From contig NZ_PDBX01000001.1 in assembly GCF_002564105.1 (NCBI RefSeq), positions 3,100,001 to 3,164,000 on the forward strand: a stretch of DNA of 64,000 bases, written 5' to 3'. Positions 37,115 through 47,857 of this stretch are shown one piece after another. Position 1 is the stretch's first letter. The number at the start of each line of letters is the position of its first letter. The stretch is from Collimonas sp. PA-H2 (GTDB lineage: Bacteria > Pseudomonadota > Gammaproteobacteria > Burkholderiales > Burkholderiaceae_D). Position numbers and translations under genes: made by a program. The notes beneath the pieces are model-generated. The model saw only the letters and a list, made by a program, of their open reading frames with translations, did no database searches and was not told the origin of the DNA.

Positions 37115-38860
37115 TCAGCAGCGGCGCCAGTTTTGCGCCTTCTTCAGCAGCACGCCGGTCGCCAGCGCGTACAACAGGCAGACCAGCGCCGAGGTCAGCA
37201 CGATCAGGGTGCCCATCGCCGCCGCCGGGCCGATCTTGCCTTCGGCTTCCAGGTTCAGCAGCGCCACCGAGGCCAGGGTAGTGTCGGGCGAATACAGGAA
37301 CACCACCGCTGAGATGGTAGTCATGGCGTTGATGAACAGGTAGCGGCCGATATCCAGGATGGCCGGCATGCAGACCGGCACCGTGACGCGCATGAAGGTC
37401 TTGTAGAAGGGCACCTTGAGCGAGGCCGATACCGCTTCGAACTCGTTGTCGATCGCTTTCAGGGCTGTGACGGCGGTCAGATAGCTGGAGGTGAAATAGT
37501 GCACCACGGTCGACAATACCAGGATCGCCATGCTGCCATACAGGAAGCCGAGCGGATTGGCCGGATGGTTGAAGAACATGATGTAGCCCAGGCCCAGCAC
37601 CAGGCCCGGCACGCCCATCGGCAGCATCGCCAGCAAGCGGATGATTGGCCGGGCGGCGTCCATGCCGCGGGTTTTTTCCACCAGGTAAGCGCTGCCGAAA
37701 ATCAGTACGATGCCGCTGGCGACCACATAGGCTGCCAGCCGCAGGCTGTTGAAATAGGATTCCAGGATGCCGTCCTGGACCAGGCCGAAATAATAGTGGT
37801 CCCATACCAGCGTCAGGTTGTAAGGCCACAGCTTGATGAAGGAGGTATACACCGCCATGCCGAGCACGGACAGCAGCAACAGGCAAACCGTGGCGCAATA
37901 GCAGAACATCAGGCTGTCGAAGAGGCGGTGTGGCTTCGGCACGAAAGGCACGGCGCGCGCCGACAGTTGCGATTGCAGCTTGCGCCGTATACTGAAATCG
38001 ACAGCAAACGCCATCAGCGCCGGCAACAGCAGCAGCAAGCTGACTACCGCCCCCTTGTTGAAATTCTGCTGGCCGATCACCAGCTGGTAGACATCGATGG
38101 CGAGTACATTGAAATCGCCGCCGATCACCTTGGGTACGCCGAAGTCGTTGACGGTGAATGTGAACACCACCAGCGCTGCGCTGATCAGGCCGTACTTGGC
38201 GCCGGGCAGGGTGATGGTGCGGAATTTGCGCAGGCGGCTGGTGCCGAGCGATTCCGCAACTTCATACAGGCGGCCGTCGGCCAGCGACAGCGCGGTAATC
38301 AGGATCATCAGCGCGTGCGGAAACACCGCGTAGCATTCGCTGATGATGATGCCGATCGGACCATAGATGGAAGCGCCGCCCAGCAAGCCCTTGAGCAGGC
38401 CCTGGGTGCCGAACCACTGGATGAATGAAATCGCCGCCAGCAGCGACGGCGCCAGGATAGGGATCAGCGACAAGGTGCGGAACAAGCGCTTGAACGGCAT
38501 CATGCTGCGCGTCAGCGCATAGGCGAAAGTGAAGGCCGCCGGGATCACCAGCAGCGTCACCGAAACCGCCACCAGCAAGGTGTTTAGCACCGATTGCCGC
38601 AAGGCAGGGGTCGCCATGTATTCGCTGAACTGGCGCAGGCCGACGAAAGCGCCATCCTTGTCCTGTACGCTCTGGATCAGGATCGTCAGCACCGGCATCA
38701 GCAGGAATACCGCCAGCCCGGCGCATACCAGCAACAGCAAGCCATGAGCGATACGGTCGTGCCAGTGGCTTTGCTGGCGGCCGCCCGCTGTGACACTGGC
38801 CGGCAGCGGCAAGATGCCGAGCGTGCTGGCCGGCCTGCTCACGCCGCCACCGTCTGGCAT
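37115..38860 (-). CDS. AEP ABC transporter, fused permease
   Basis: A protein of 581 residues with two permease halves in one chain, each with about six membrane segments, and the usual EAA-like loops (ESLGTSRLRKFRTITLPG and ASLKVPFYKTFMRVTVPV). This matches the TIGR03262 PhnU/V-type fused permease of the alternative AEP importer. GTG 38842 forms a GTGA overlap with the upstream ATPase stop and is an equally good start; ATG 38860 is used here. The frame continues much further upstream only by chance. Confidence 0.9.
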   Translation of the reverse strand: MPDGGGVSRPASTLGILPLPASVTAGGRQQSHWHDRIAHGLLLLVCAGLAVFLLMPVLTILIQSVQDKDGAFVGLRQFSEYMATPALRQSVLNTLLVAVSVTLLVIPAAFTFAYALTRSMMPFKRLFRTLSLIPILAPSLLAAISFIQWFGTQGLLKGLLGGASIYGPIGIIISECYAVFPHALMILITALSLADGRLYEVAESLGTSRLRKFRTITLPGAKYGLISAALVVFTFTVNDFGVPKVIGGDFNVLAIDVYQLVIGQQNFNKGAVVSLLLLLPALMAFAVDFSIRRKLQSQLSARAVPFVPKPHRLFDSLMFCYCATVCLLLLSVLGMAVYTSFIKLWPYNLTLVWDHYYFGLVQDGILESYFNSLRLAAYVVASGIVLIFGSAYLVEKTRGMDAARPIIRLLAMLPMGVPGLVLGLGYIMFFNHPANPLGFLYGSMAILVLSTVVHYFTSSYLTAVTALKAIDNEFEAVSASLKVPFYKTFMRVTVPVCMPAILDIGRYLFINAMTTISAVVFLYSPDTTLASVALLNLEAEGKIGPAAAMGTLIVLTSALVCLLYALATGVLLKKAQNWRRC

Positions 38861-39969
38861 GGTGCGTGTTCCGGATACACGCGGATGCGTTCCGGCAGCA
38901 GGCCGTAGCGCAGCTTGCTGCCGACAACGATGCCGAGTTCTTTCAACAGGTTGAGCGACATCGAGGCCACCACTGGCTGCTGTTCCATGCCTTCCAGCAG
39001 CACCGTCAGATAGCTGAAGGCGCCCAGGAATTCGATCTTCTTCACTTCCGCCATGGTGTGGTTGCGGGTGCGCTGCTCGACGTCGCGGGCGACAAAGTCT
39101 TCCGGCCGCAGATAGACCTTGACCGGCGCCCCCGCTGGAATATGATCGACCCGCGATTCGCAATGGAAATCCAGCTGGCCGACGCGGAAACGGCCGTCGC
39201 CGAGCGAAGTGCCGCGCAGGATGTTGACCTTGCCGACGAACGAAGCAACGAAAGGCGATCCGGGTTGCAGGTAGATATCCTGCGGCTTGCCGCACTGCTC
39301 GATGACGCCATGGTTCATCACTACGATGCGGTCGGCCATGGTCAGTGCTTCTTCCTGGTCGTGGGTGACCATGATGGTGGTCACGCCCAGCCGCTGCTGC
39401 AGCTGGCGGATCTCGCTGCGCAAGCGTACCCGCTCCAGCGCATCCAGCGCCGACAGCGGCTCATCCAGCAGCAGCAAGCCGGGCGAGGTGGCCAGCGCCC
39501 GCACCAGCGCAATCCGCTGCTGCTGGCCGCCGGACAATTGTCCAGGATATTTGCTGCCGCTGGTCGGCAGTCCCGCCAGCGCCAGCAGTTCCTGCACCCG
39601 CGCGGCGCTGGCGCTGCGGCTCTGGCGCCGGTTCACCAGGCCGTAGGCGACATTGTCGGCGATGGTCAGGTTGGGAAACAGCGCATAGGACTGGAACACG
39701 ATGCCGTAGTCGCGCTTGATCGGCGCCAGCCAGGAAATATCCTTGCCGCCCTGGACGATGCGGCCCTGGTCCTGGCTTTCGAGGCCGGCGATGATGCGCA
39801 GCAGAGTGGTCTTGCCGCAGCCGGACGGCCCCAGGAAACAGACGAATTCGCCTTCGGCGACGCTCAGGTTGATGTCGCGCAGAGCATGGAAACTGCCGAA
39901 CGACTTAGAGATATTTTCCAGCGCCAGATACGGCTGGCTGGTTGAACAAGGACTCTGCTGCGGCATCAT
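38839..39969 (-). CDS. AEP ABC transporter ATP-binding protein
   Basis: The ATPase, 376 residues, of the AEP importer (PhnT-type, TIGR03258). Walker A GPSGCGKTTLLRIIAG, signature LSGGQQQRIALVRALA, Walker B LLLLDEPLSALDALE and a C-terminal TOBE-like region. GGAGA lies six bases before the ATG at 39969, fixing that start. Overlaps the permease start. Confidence 0.92.
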   Translation of the reverse strand: MMPQQSPCSTSQPYLALENISKSFGSFHALRDINLSVAEGEFVCFLGPSGCGKTTLLRIIAGLESQDQGRIVQGGKDISWLAPIKRDYGIVFQSYALFPNLTIADNVAYGLVNRRQSRSASAARVQELLALAGLPTSGSKYPGQLSGGQQQRIALVRALATSPGLLLLDEPLSALDALERVRLRSEIRQLQQRLGVTTIMVTHDQEEALTMADRIVVMNHGVIEQCGKPQDIYLQPGSPFVASFVGKVNILRGTSLGDGRFRVGQLDFHCESRVDHIPAGAPVKVYLRPEDFVARDVEQRTRNHTMAEVKKIEFLGAFSYLTVLLEGMEQQPVVASMSLNLLKELGIVVGSKLRYGLLPERIRVYPEHAPCQTVAA

Positions 39970-39995
39970 GGCAATTCTCCGGATAGCTCGTGGGC

Positions 39996-41060
39996 TTACT
40001 TCTTTTCCGCTTTGGAGTTGTAGCGCGTGCCCCATTCGGCCAGGATGCGTTCGCGGTTCTTGGCGGACCAGTTGAAATCGTTGGGTTTGATCAGCAGCTT
40101 TTCGTAGTCGTCCGGAATCCCTTCCACTTTCTTGGCGATGCCGGGATAGGCTACGATGGCCCACCAGTTGGCGCTCACCTGGTTGGCTTCCTTGCTGCTC
40201 ATCCAGTCGACCAGTTTTTGGGCCGCGGCCAGGTTCTTGGTACCCTTCATGATGCCGCTTGCTTCCACATCCCAGCCCAGGCCTTCTTTCGGGAAAATCA
40301 ATTCGACGGGGGCGCCGCTGCGCTTGACCTGGTGGCCGCGGAATTCGAATGAGATGCCGATCGGGAATTCGCCGGTGCCGGCCATGGTGCAGGGTTTGGA
40401 GCCGGAGTGGGTATATTGGGCGATGTTCTGGTGCAGGGCGTCCATGTACTGCCAGCCCTTGGCTTCGCCGAACATTTGCAGCCAGGCGGTGACGTCCAGA
40501 TAGCCGGTGCCGCTGGAAGCCGGGTGCGGCATCACGATCTGGCCCTTGTAGACCGGCTTGGCCAGGTCTTGCCAGCTGGTTGGCTTGGGCAGGTTGAGTT
40601 TCTTGGCTTCGACGGTATTGAAGCAGACGGTGGCGCCCCAGACATCCATGCCGACCCAGGCTGGCGGCCGCGCCGTGTCGACATAGGCCGGATTCAGTTC
40701 TTTCATGCCGCTTGGTTCATACGGCAGCAGCATGCCTTCCTGGCCCAGCAGCGCCAGGCTGGTGGCGGCCAGGCCGACCACCACGTCGGCTTGCGGATTG
40801 TTTTTTTCAGCCAGCAGTTTAGCGGTCACGACGCCGGTGGAATCGCGCACCCAGCGGATCTCTACCGTCGGATTGGCCTTTTCGAAGCCATCCTTGTACT
40901 GCTTCATGGCATCGGTTTCCAGTGCGGTGTACACCAGCAGCGCTGTTTTTCCCTGGGCATGGCTGCTGGATGCCGCCAGCATGGAGCCGGCGCCGAGCAG
41001 GGCAGCGGCTGCCCCGGCTGCTGCGCTGGCGCGCAGGATTCGTGCAAATTGCTGTTTCAT
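39996..41060 (-). CDS. AEP ABC transporter substrate-binding protein
   Basis: A periplasmic binding protein of 354 residues that captures 2-aminoethylphosphonate (PhnS-type). It has a signal peptide (about residues 1-31, cleavage near SSHAQG) and an extracellular binding fold of the iron/polyamine class (LLVYTALETDAMKQYKDGFE). GAGGAG lies six bases before ATG 41060, whereas the ATG at 41066 would have no spacing. It is the first gene of the minus-strand transport operon. Confidence 0.92.
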   Translation of the reverse strand: MKQQFARILRASAAAGAAAALLGAGSMLAASSSHAQGKTALLVYTALETDAMKQYKDGFEKANPTVEIRWVRDSTGVVTAKLLAEKNNPQADVVVGLAATSLALLGQEGMLLPYEPSGMKELNPAYVDTARPPAWVGMDVWGATVCFNTVEAKKLNLPKPTSWQDLAKPVYKGQIVMPHPASSGTGYLDVTAWLQMFGEAKGWQYMDALHQNIAQYTHSGSKPCTMAGTGEFPIGISFEFRGHQVKRSGAPVELIFPKEGLGWDVEASGIMKGTKNLAAAQKLVDWMSSKEANQVSANWWAIVAYPGIAKKVEGIPDDYEKLLIKPNDFNWSAKNRERILAEWGTRYNSKAEKK

Positions 41061-41185
41061 TCTCATCTCCTCAGATGTTGAGCAAATCGTCCACCGTTGC
41101 AAATACCGAAACCTGGGTCAGTTGCTGTGTTGTCATGGACACCAGCTTTTCCTTTCTGACGCTTTTTATTGCATCATGTTTTATG

Positions 41186-41222
41186 TATTTTGTTGACAAT
41201 CTACACGTTGTTAAATTAAAGT
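41186..41222 (+). promoter_or_regulatory. Candidate GntR/FadR-type operator over a -35 box
   Basis: TTGTTGACAA (41190-41199) is a TTGT-NN-ACAA palindrome, fitting the FadR-subfamily consensus (T.GT...AC.A). It overlaps TTGACA (41193-41198), with a weak -10 (TTAAAG) 17 bp on. It lies 54 bp before the GntR start, in the gap shared with the divergent transporter operon. A site for autoregulation is inferred. Confidence 0.5.
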
Positions 41223-41252
41223 GCAATCACCAACTCAAAAAAAAGAAACGCC

Positions 41253-41969
41253 ATGACAACCAACCGCACAATGAACACCATCGCCCTGGTCCAGAAAAAT
41301 TCGCTGCCTTCATTGGTGCAGAAGGAGCTTGAGCGCATGATCCTGGCCGGCGACCTGGTCGCCGGCGACAAGCTCAATGAAGTGTCGCTGGCGGAAATGC
41401 TGGGTGTTTCGCGCGGCCCGGTGCGCGAAGCGTTCCGTGCGCTGGAAGAGGCTGGCCTGGTGCAGCAGGAAAAGAATTGCGGCGTCTTCGTGCGCCAGAT
41501 CTCGGTCGAGGAAGCCGACGAGATCTATGAAGTGCGGGCAGCGCTGGATGAGCTGATCGGCCGCAAGCTGGCCGCCGCCATCAAGCCGGCCCAGGTGCAG
41601 GAACTGCGCACGCTGCTGGAGCGCATGGATGGCATGGTCGCCCTGGGCGATGTCGACGGCTACCTGAAGCTGAACCTGGCCTTCCACGATGCCTTGGTGC
41701 AGTTCAGCGCCAATAAGAAGCTGTTGCATACCTACCGCCGCCTGGTCAACGAACTCAACCTGTTCCGCCGTTCGGCGCTGGCGCAAAAGGGCAGCTTGCC
41801 GACTTCCACTACCGAACATCACCAGATCGTCGACGCCATCGCCGCCGGCGATGCGCAGGCCGCCGGCGCCATCATGCGCGAACACGCCGAAGCCGGCCGC
41901 CAGCGCATGCACAAGGCGCAGGAAAAGATGGCCGCCGCAGCGGCAGCCGAACAGATCACTTTGAAGTAG
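41253..41969 (+). CDS. phnR: GntR-family (FadR/FCD) regulator of the phosphonate genes
   Basis: A protein of 238 residues with an N-terminal winged helix (about 18-80; LNEVSLAEMLGVSRGPVREA) and a C-terminal FCD effector domain (about 95-225; ALDELIGRKLAAAI, then LNLAFHDALVQFS). It diverges from the importer and precedes phnA, so it probably controls both. An inner ATG at 41271 is possible. It is called phnR for its position; its effector is likely AEP or phosphonoacetaldehyde, by inference. Confidence 0.88.
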   Translation: MTTNRTMNTIALVQKNSLPSLVQKELERMILAGDLVAGDKLNEVSLAEMLGVSRGPVREAFRALEEAGLVQQEKNCGVFVRQISVEEADEIYEVRAALDELIGRKLAAAIKPAQVQELRTLLERMDGMVALGDVDGYLKLNLAFHDALVQFSANKKLLHTYRRLVNELNLFRRSALAQKGSLPTSTTEHHQIVDAIAAGDAQAAGAIMREHAEAGRQRMHKAQEKMAAAAAAEQITLK

Positions 41970-43256
<1,287 letters not shown>

Positions 43257-43303
43257 GCACGCGCAGTAAGCAAGAAACCACAACCATCGATTGATTCGAG
43301 GAC

Positions 43304-44764
43304 ATGATGCTGACCGAACTGAGCAAGCTCAAGCAGGGCGAACCTTTACATCAAGACATGCGGATTGCCGGCAAGCTGGTTGGCAACCCGCGCCGCATAG
43401 AAATCCGTAACCCCTTCAATGGCGCGCTGGTCGGTTCGGTGCCGAAAGCCACGGTGGACGACATCCGTCACGCCTTCAAGACGGCGCGCGCATTCCGCTC
43501 GCCGCTGACGCGCTACGAGCGCTCGCGCATCATGCTGCGCACTGCGGAACTGCTGCGCGCCAATACCGATGCCATCTCCGACCTGATCACGGCGGAAGCC
43601 GGCCTGTGCAAGAAAGACAGCCTGTACGAAGTCGGCCGCGCTTGCGACGTTTTTGTGTTTGCCGCCAACCAGGCGCTGGTAGATGACGGCCAAGTGTTTT
43701 CCTGCGACCTGACGCCGCATGGCAAGCAGCGCAAGGTCTACACGCTGAAAGAACCGCTGCTGGGCGCCATCTCGGCCATCACGCCATTCAATCATCCGCT
43801 CAACCAGGTCGCCCACAAGGTTGCGCCATCCATCGCCACCAATAACCGGATGGTGCTGAAGCCGACTGAGAAAACGCCGCTGTCGGCGCTGCTGCTGGCC
43901 GATATCCTGTATGAAGCAGGCTTGCCGCCGGAAATGTTCTCGGTGGTGACCGGCGATCCGGCTGAAATCGCCGACGAGATGCTGGTCAATCCGGATGTCG
44001 ACCTGGTGACCTTTACCGGCGGCGTGCCGATCGGCAAATACATCGCCGGCAAAGCCGTCTACAAGCGCCAGGTGCTGGAACTGGGCGGTAACGATCCCAT
44101 CATCGTGATGGAAGACGCCGACCTGGAAGAAGCGGCAACGCTGGCGGTGTCCGGCTCCTACAAGAATTCCGGCCAGCGCTGTACTGCCATCAAGCGCATG
44201 ATCGTGCACCAGGCCGTGGCGGACGAATTCGTCGATCTGCTGGTGCGCAAGACTAAAGCGGTCAAGTACGGAAATCCGATGGATCTGCAGAACGACATGG
44301 GTACAGTAATCGATGCCCGCTCCGCCAGCGTCTTCGAAGCCAAGGTGAACGACGCCTGCCAGCGCGGCGCCAAACTGTTGTTCGGCAACCAGCGCGACGG
44401 CGCTGTGTATTCACCGACCGTGCTGGATCACGTTCCGGCCGACTGCCAGCTGGTGGCGGAAGAAACTTTCGGTCCGGTCTCGCCAGTGATACGCTGCACC
44501 GATATCGCCGATGCGATCCGCATTTCTAACTCCACACCTTATGGTTTGTCGTCCTCGGTCTGCACCAACCGGCTCGATTACATCACGCGCTTTGTGCGCG
44601 AACTGGAAGTCGGCAGCATCAATGTGCGCGAAGTCCCGGGTTACCGGCTGGAGCTGACGCCGTTCGGCGGCATCAAGGATTCCGGCCTCGGCTACAAGGA
44701 AGGCGTGCAAGAAGCGATGAAGAGCTTCTGCAACACCAAGACCTATTCCTTGCCCTGGAACTGA
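43304..44764 (+). CDS. phnY: Phosphonoacetaldehyde dehydrogenase
   Basis: Oxidises phosphonoacetaldehyde to phosphonoacetate with NAD. It has 486 residues. Catalytic Cys293 is in the [11 protein letters not shown] motif and Glu259 in LELGGNDP. It links PhnW to PhnA (phnW-phnY-phnA pathway). The name phnY is also used for an unrelated AEP hydroxylase; this is the dehydrogenase. Confidence 0.95.
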   Translation: MMLTELSKLKQGEPLHQDMRIAGKLVGNPRRIEIRNPFNGALVGSVPKATVDDIRHAFKTARAFRSPLTRYERSRIMLRTAELLRANTDAISDLITAEAGLCKKDSLYEVGRACDVFVFAANQALVDDGQVFSCDLTPHGKQRKVYTLKEPLLGAISAITPFNHPLNQVAHKVAPSIATNNRMVLKPTEKTPLSALLLADILYEAGLPPEMFSVVTGDPAEIADEMLVNPDVDLVTFTGGVPIGKYIAGKAVYKRQVLELGGNDPIIVMEDADLEEAATLAVSGSYKNSGQRCTAIKRMIVHQAVADEFVDLLVRKTKAVKYGNPMDLQNDMGTVIDARSASVFEAKVNDACQRGAKLLFGNQRDGAVYSPTVLDHVPADCQLVAEETFGPVSPVIRCTDIADAIRISNSTPYGLSSSVCTNRLDYITRFVRELEVGSINVREVPGYRLELTPFGGIKDSGLGYKEGVQEAMKSFCNTKTYSLPWN

Positions 44765-44777
44765 TCGGATTTCCAAC

Positions 44778-45329
44778 ATGCTCACTATTGCGCAAATCTG
44801 CGATCTGTTCGAACAGGGCGGCCATGAAATGTATAGCGGCGAGCCGGTCAATCAGCTGCAGCATGCCCTGCAATCTGCGACCCTGGCCGAACAGGCCGGC
44901 GCCGATACTGAACTGGTATGCGCCGCCTTGCTGCACGACCTCGGCCATCTGCTCAATCCTCAAGGCGAGACGCCGTCGGCGCGCGGCGTCGACGACACCC
45001 ATCAATATTTTGCCATCCCCTATTTGCGCGGCTTGTTCAGCGCGGCGGTGCTGGAGCCGATCCGTCTGCACGTGGACGCCAAGCGCTATCTATGCGCGAC
45101 AGACGCCGCCTATTGGGGACGTCTTTCCGAAGATTCCAAGCGCAGCCTGGAATTGCAGGGCGGTGTATTTTCCGCGGCCGACGCTGCGCAGTTCATTGCC
45201 CGGCCCTACGCTGCCGATGCTGTCAGCCTGCGTCTTTGGGACGATCAGGCCAAGGTGGCGGGAATGCAGACGCCCGATCTGCAGCATTTCTCCAGACTGA
45301 TGTCGGCCTGTGCATCAGTCAGGACATAG
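44778..45329 (+). CDS. PhnZ-like HD-domain oxygenase
   Basis: A protein of 183 residues of the TIGR03276 phosphonate-associated HD family, mixed-valent di-iron oxygenases. Tyr19, Glu22, His29, His53-Asp54, His75, His98 and Lys102 occur with the spacing of PhnZ, as far as I recall it. PhnZ cleaves (R)-1-hydroxy-AEP into glycine and phosphate. The usual AEP hydroxylase (the PhnY* enzyme) is not in the window, so the substrate may be acquired from outside. It lies 13 bp after phnY. Confidence 0.88.
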   Translation: MLTIAQICDLFEQGGHEMYSGEPVNQLQHALQSATLAEQAGADTELVCAALLHDLGHLLNPQGETPSARGVDDTHQYFAIPYLRGLFSAAVLEPIRLHVDAKRYLCATDAAYWGRLSEDSKRSLELQGGVFSAADAAQFIARPYAADAVSLRLWDDQAKVAGMQTPDLQHFSRLMSACASVRT

Positions 45330-45346
45330 CTTGCTTCAAAATCACG

Positions 45347-45413
45347 GTCATTCCCGCGAACGCGGGAATCCAAATTGCGATCGAAAATGGATTCCCGCGT
45401 TCGCGGAAATGAC
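45347..45413. repeat. Dispersed palindromic repeat, copy 3 (67 bp)
   Basis: GTCATTCCCGCGAACGCG starts the left arm at 45347-45372; the right arm is 45388-45413 with one mismatch (CGGAAAT for CGGGAAT). It lies between the HD oxygenase and the FAD oxidoreductase, so it interrupts the island's operon. Confidence 0.92.
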
Positions 45414-45491
45414 GTGGAGGAAATTTGTTTAGGTCTAAGAGTGTTCTCATTACCGGGCCATTCTTTTTTGATTATCTAGGATAGATACCCC

Positions 45492-46880
45492 ATGCGCCCA
45501 TTCTGGCTGGAAGATGCATTATTCACCGACGGCGAGCTGGCTCCCGCTCTGCAAGGCCAGCAAAAGGCCGACGTCGCGATCGTCGGCGGCGGCTTTACCG
45601 GCTTGTGGAGCGCGATCCAGCTGAAGCAGCAAAATCCCGCGCTGGACATCGCCATCGTCGAAAGCGACCTGTGCGGCGCCGGCGCCAGCGGCCGCAACGG
45701 CGGCTGCCTGCTGACCTGGTCGACCAAATTCTTTACCTTGCGCCGCCTGTTCGGCGAGGCCGAAGCGATCAGGCTGGTGAAGGCTTCGGAAGCAGTGGTC
45801 GACCATATCGGCAATTTCTGCCGCGAGCACAAGATCAACGCCGAATTCCGCCAGGACGGCACGCTCTTCACCGCCACCACCAAAGCGCAGCTGGGCGTGC
45901 TGGATCCGGTGCTGGATGAACTGAAGCGCCAGGGCATCAGTTCCTATCATTCTCTGCCGGACGCCGAAGTGCAGCGCCGCTCTGGTTCGGCGCGCAATCT
46001 GTCCGGCGTGTTTTCACCGATGGCGGCGACCGTCCATCCGGGCAAGCTGGTGCGCGGTTTGCGCCGCGTCGCCTTGCAGATGGGGGTGCGGATTTACGAA
46101 AGAACGCCGATGCTGTCGTTCACGCCTGGCGCCAGAGTTACCTTGCAAACACCCGCCGGCAGCCTGCAGGCCGGCAAGGTGGTGTTGGCGATCAATGCCT
46201 GGATGGCCAGCCGCTTCCCGCAGTTCGAGCGCACGCTGGCGGTGGTGTCCAGCGATATGGTGATCACGGAAAAATGTCCCGAGCTGCTGCAGCGCATCGG
46301 CCTGACAGACGGTGTGTCGGTGCTCGATTCGCGCACCTTCGTGTTCTATTACCGCACTACCGAAGACGGCCGCCTGATGCTGGGCAAGGGCGGCAACACC
46401 TTCGCCTGGCGCGGCCGCATCCTGCCGGTATTCGACCAGCGTTCCCCCTATGAGCAGCAACTCAAGCGCAGCCTGCATGAATTCTTCCCGGCGCTGGCCG
46501 GCGTGCCGATCACGGCCAGCTGGAACGGACCGTCAGACCGCTCGGTCACCGGTTTTCCGTTCTTCGGACGGCTGAACGATATGCCGAATGTGTTCTACGG
46601 TTTCGGCTATTCCGGCAACGGTGTCGGCCCCAGCTACATGGGCGGGCAACTGCTGTCATCGCTGGTGCTCGGCCTGGACAATGACTGGAGCCGCAGCCCG
46701 CTGGCGGCCGGCCCGCGCGGACAGTTTCCGCCGGAGCCGGTACGCTATCTCGGTTCGCTGGTAGTGCGCAACGCCATCCGCCGCAAGGAACTGGCGGAAG
46801 ACCAGGACCGCAAACCGTGGCTGCTGGACCAGATGCTGAGCAAGCTGGCCAACGCGGCCGGCAAGGCCGATAAAGCATAA
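45492..46880 (+). CDS. FAD-dependent aminophosphonate oxidoreductase (PbfD-like)
   Basis: A protein of 462 residues with the N-terminal dinucleotide fold (VAIVGGGFTGLWSA, about 29-42) and DAO-type C-terminal half (GFGYSGNGVGPSYMGG). This is the TIGR03329-type putative aminophosphonate oxidoreductase, related to the recently characterised PbfD enzymes that oxidatively deaminate AEP and its N-methyl forms to phosphonoacetaldehyde. It would feed the PhnY-PhnA route in parallel with PhnW. The repeat at 45347 separates it from the operon, so it may have its own promoter. Confidence 0.87.
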   Translation: MRPFWLEDALFTDGELAPALQGQQKADVAIVGGGFTGLWSAIQLKQQNPALDIAIVESDLCGAGASGRNGGCLLTWSTKFFTLRRLFGEAEAIRLVKASEAVVDHIGNFCREHKINAEFRQDGTLFTATTKAQLGVLDPVLDELKRQGISSYHSLPDAEVQRRSGSARNLSGVFSPMAATVHPGKLVRGLRRVALQMGVRIYERTPMLSFTPGARVTLQTPAGSLQAGKVVLAINAWMASRFPQFERTLAVVSSDMVITEKCPELLQRIGLTDGVSVLDSRTFVFYYRTTEDGRLMLGKGGNTFAWRGRILPVFDQRSPYEQQLKRSLHEFFPALAGVPITASWNGPSDRSVTGFPFFGRLNDMPNVFYGFGYSGNGVGPSYMGGQLLSSLVLGLDNDWSRSPLAAGPRGQFPPEPVRYLGSLVVRNAIRRKELAEDQDRKPWLLDQMLSKLANAAGKADKA

Positions 46881-47054
46881 GCAGGTTTTGGCAACGACAT
46901 CACCCTAGGCCAGGTTCGGGCATTCTTCTCACACGTTGGTCGATTTTCACCAGATTTTTCCGTAAATTACGCGCAATGCGGAATTAAGCGGCAGGCAGCC
47001 GGTCGAACCAAGGAGCATCTGCCTGTGCTTGATATACAGCAAATCAAGTGCAAC

Positions 47055-47095
47055 AAGCCAAACGCCTGAGTGCCGGACTTGTATAATGCTAGTCT
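47055..47095 (+). promoter_or_regulatory. Probable ubiE promoter
   Basis: A perfect TATAAT (47082-47087) lies 28 bp before the ubiE ATG, giving a 5' leader of about 20 bases. The -35 region is weak (CAAACG at 17-bp spacing). If real, it shows ubiE is now transcribed on its own, not from DUF971. Confidence 0.45.
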
Positions 47096-47114
47096 GCCAA
47101 ATAAGGTTGCTGAT

Positions 47115-47849
47115 ATGACCAACACCACCCATTTCGGTTATAAAACCGTCTCCGAGGACGATAAAGTCCACAAAGTCGCCGAAGTTTTCCACTCGGTTGC
47201 GCCTAAATACGACGTCATGAACGATCTGATGTCGGCCGGCCTGCATCGGGTCTGGAAGATTTTCACCATCGCCCAGGCCGCCATCCGCCCCGGTTTCAAG
47301 GTGCTGGATATCGCCGGCGGCACCGGCGACCTGGCCAAGGCGTTCGCCAAGCGCGCCGGGCCTACCGGCGAAGTCTGGCTGACCGACATCAACGAGTCGA
47401 TGCTGCGCGTCGGCCGTGATCGTCTCTTGAATAATGGCTTGTCCACCCCCACCTTGCTATGCGACGCCGAGAAATTGCCGTTCCCGGACAATTATTTCGA
47501 CCGCGTCTCGGTGGCCTTCGGTTTGCGCAACATGACGCACAAGGATGCCGCACTGGCGGAAATGCGCCGTGTGCTGAAGCCGGGCGGCAAACTGCTGGTG
47601 CTGGAGTTTTCGAAAGTATGGGAGCCTTTGAAAAAGCCCTACGACGTTTACTCGTTTTCCGTATTGCCGTGGCTGGGCAAGCAGATTGCCAATGATTCTG
47701 AAAGCTATCGCTACCTGGCGGAGTCGATTCGCATGCATCCCGATCAGGACACTCTGAAACAGATGATGACGGATGCGGGCTTGGCGCGGGTTGAGTATTT
47801 CAATTTAACTGCCGGTGTGGCGGCCTTGCATACCGGCATAAAACTGTAG
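47115..47849 (+). CDS. ubiE: Demethylmenaquinone/2-octaprenyl-benzoquinol C-methyltransferase
   Basis: A 244-residue, SAM-dependent methylase of ubiquinone synthesis. The motif-I loop is [14 protein letters not shown] (about 73-86), and the UbiE signatures [13 protein letters not shown] and [14 protein letters not shown] are present. Start ATG 47115. It begins the ubi block; ubiJ and ubiB follow after the Tim44-like gene. Confidence 0.97.
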   Translation: MTNTTHFGYKTVSEDDKVHKVAEVFHSVAPKYDVMNDLMSAGLHRVWKIFTIAQAAIRPGFKVLDIAGGTGDLAKAFAKRAGPTGEVWLTDINESMLRVGRDRLLNNGLSTPTLLCDAEKLPFPDNYFDRVSVAFGLRNMTHKDAALAEMRRVLKPGGKLLVLEFSKVWEPLKKPYDVYSFSVLPWLGKQIANDSESYRYLAESIRMHPDQDTLKQMMTDAGLARVEYFNLTAGVAALHTGIKL

Positions 47850-47857
47850 GAGCTCGC

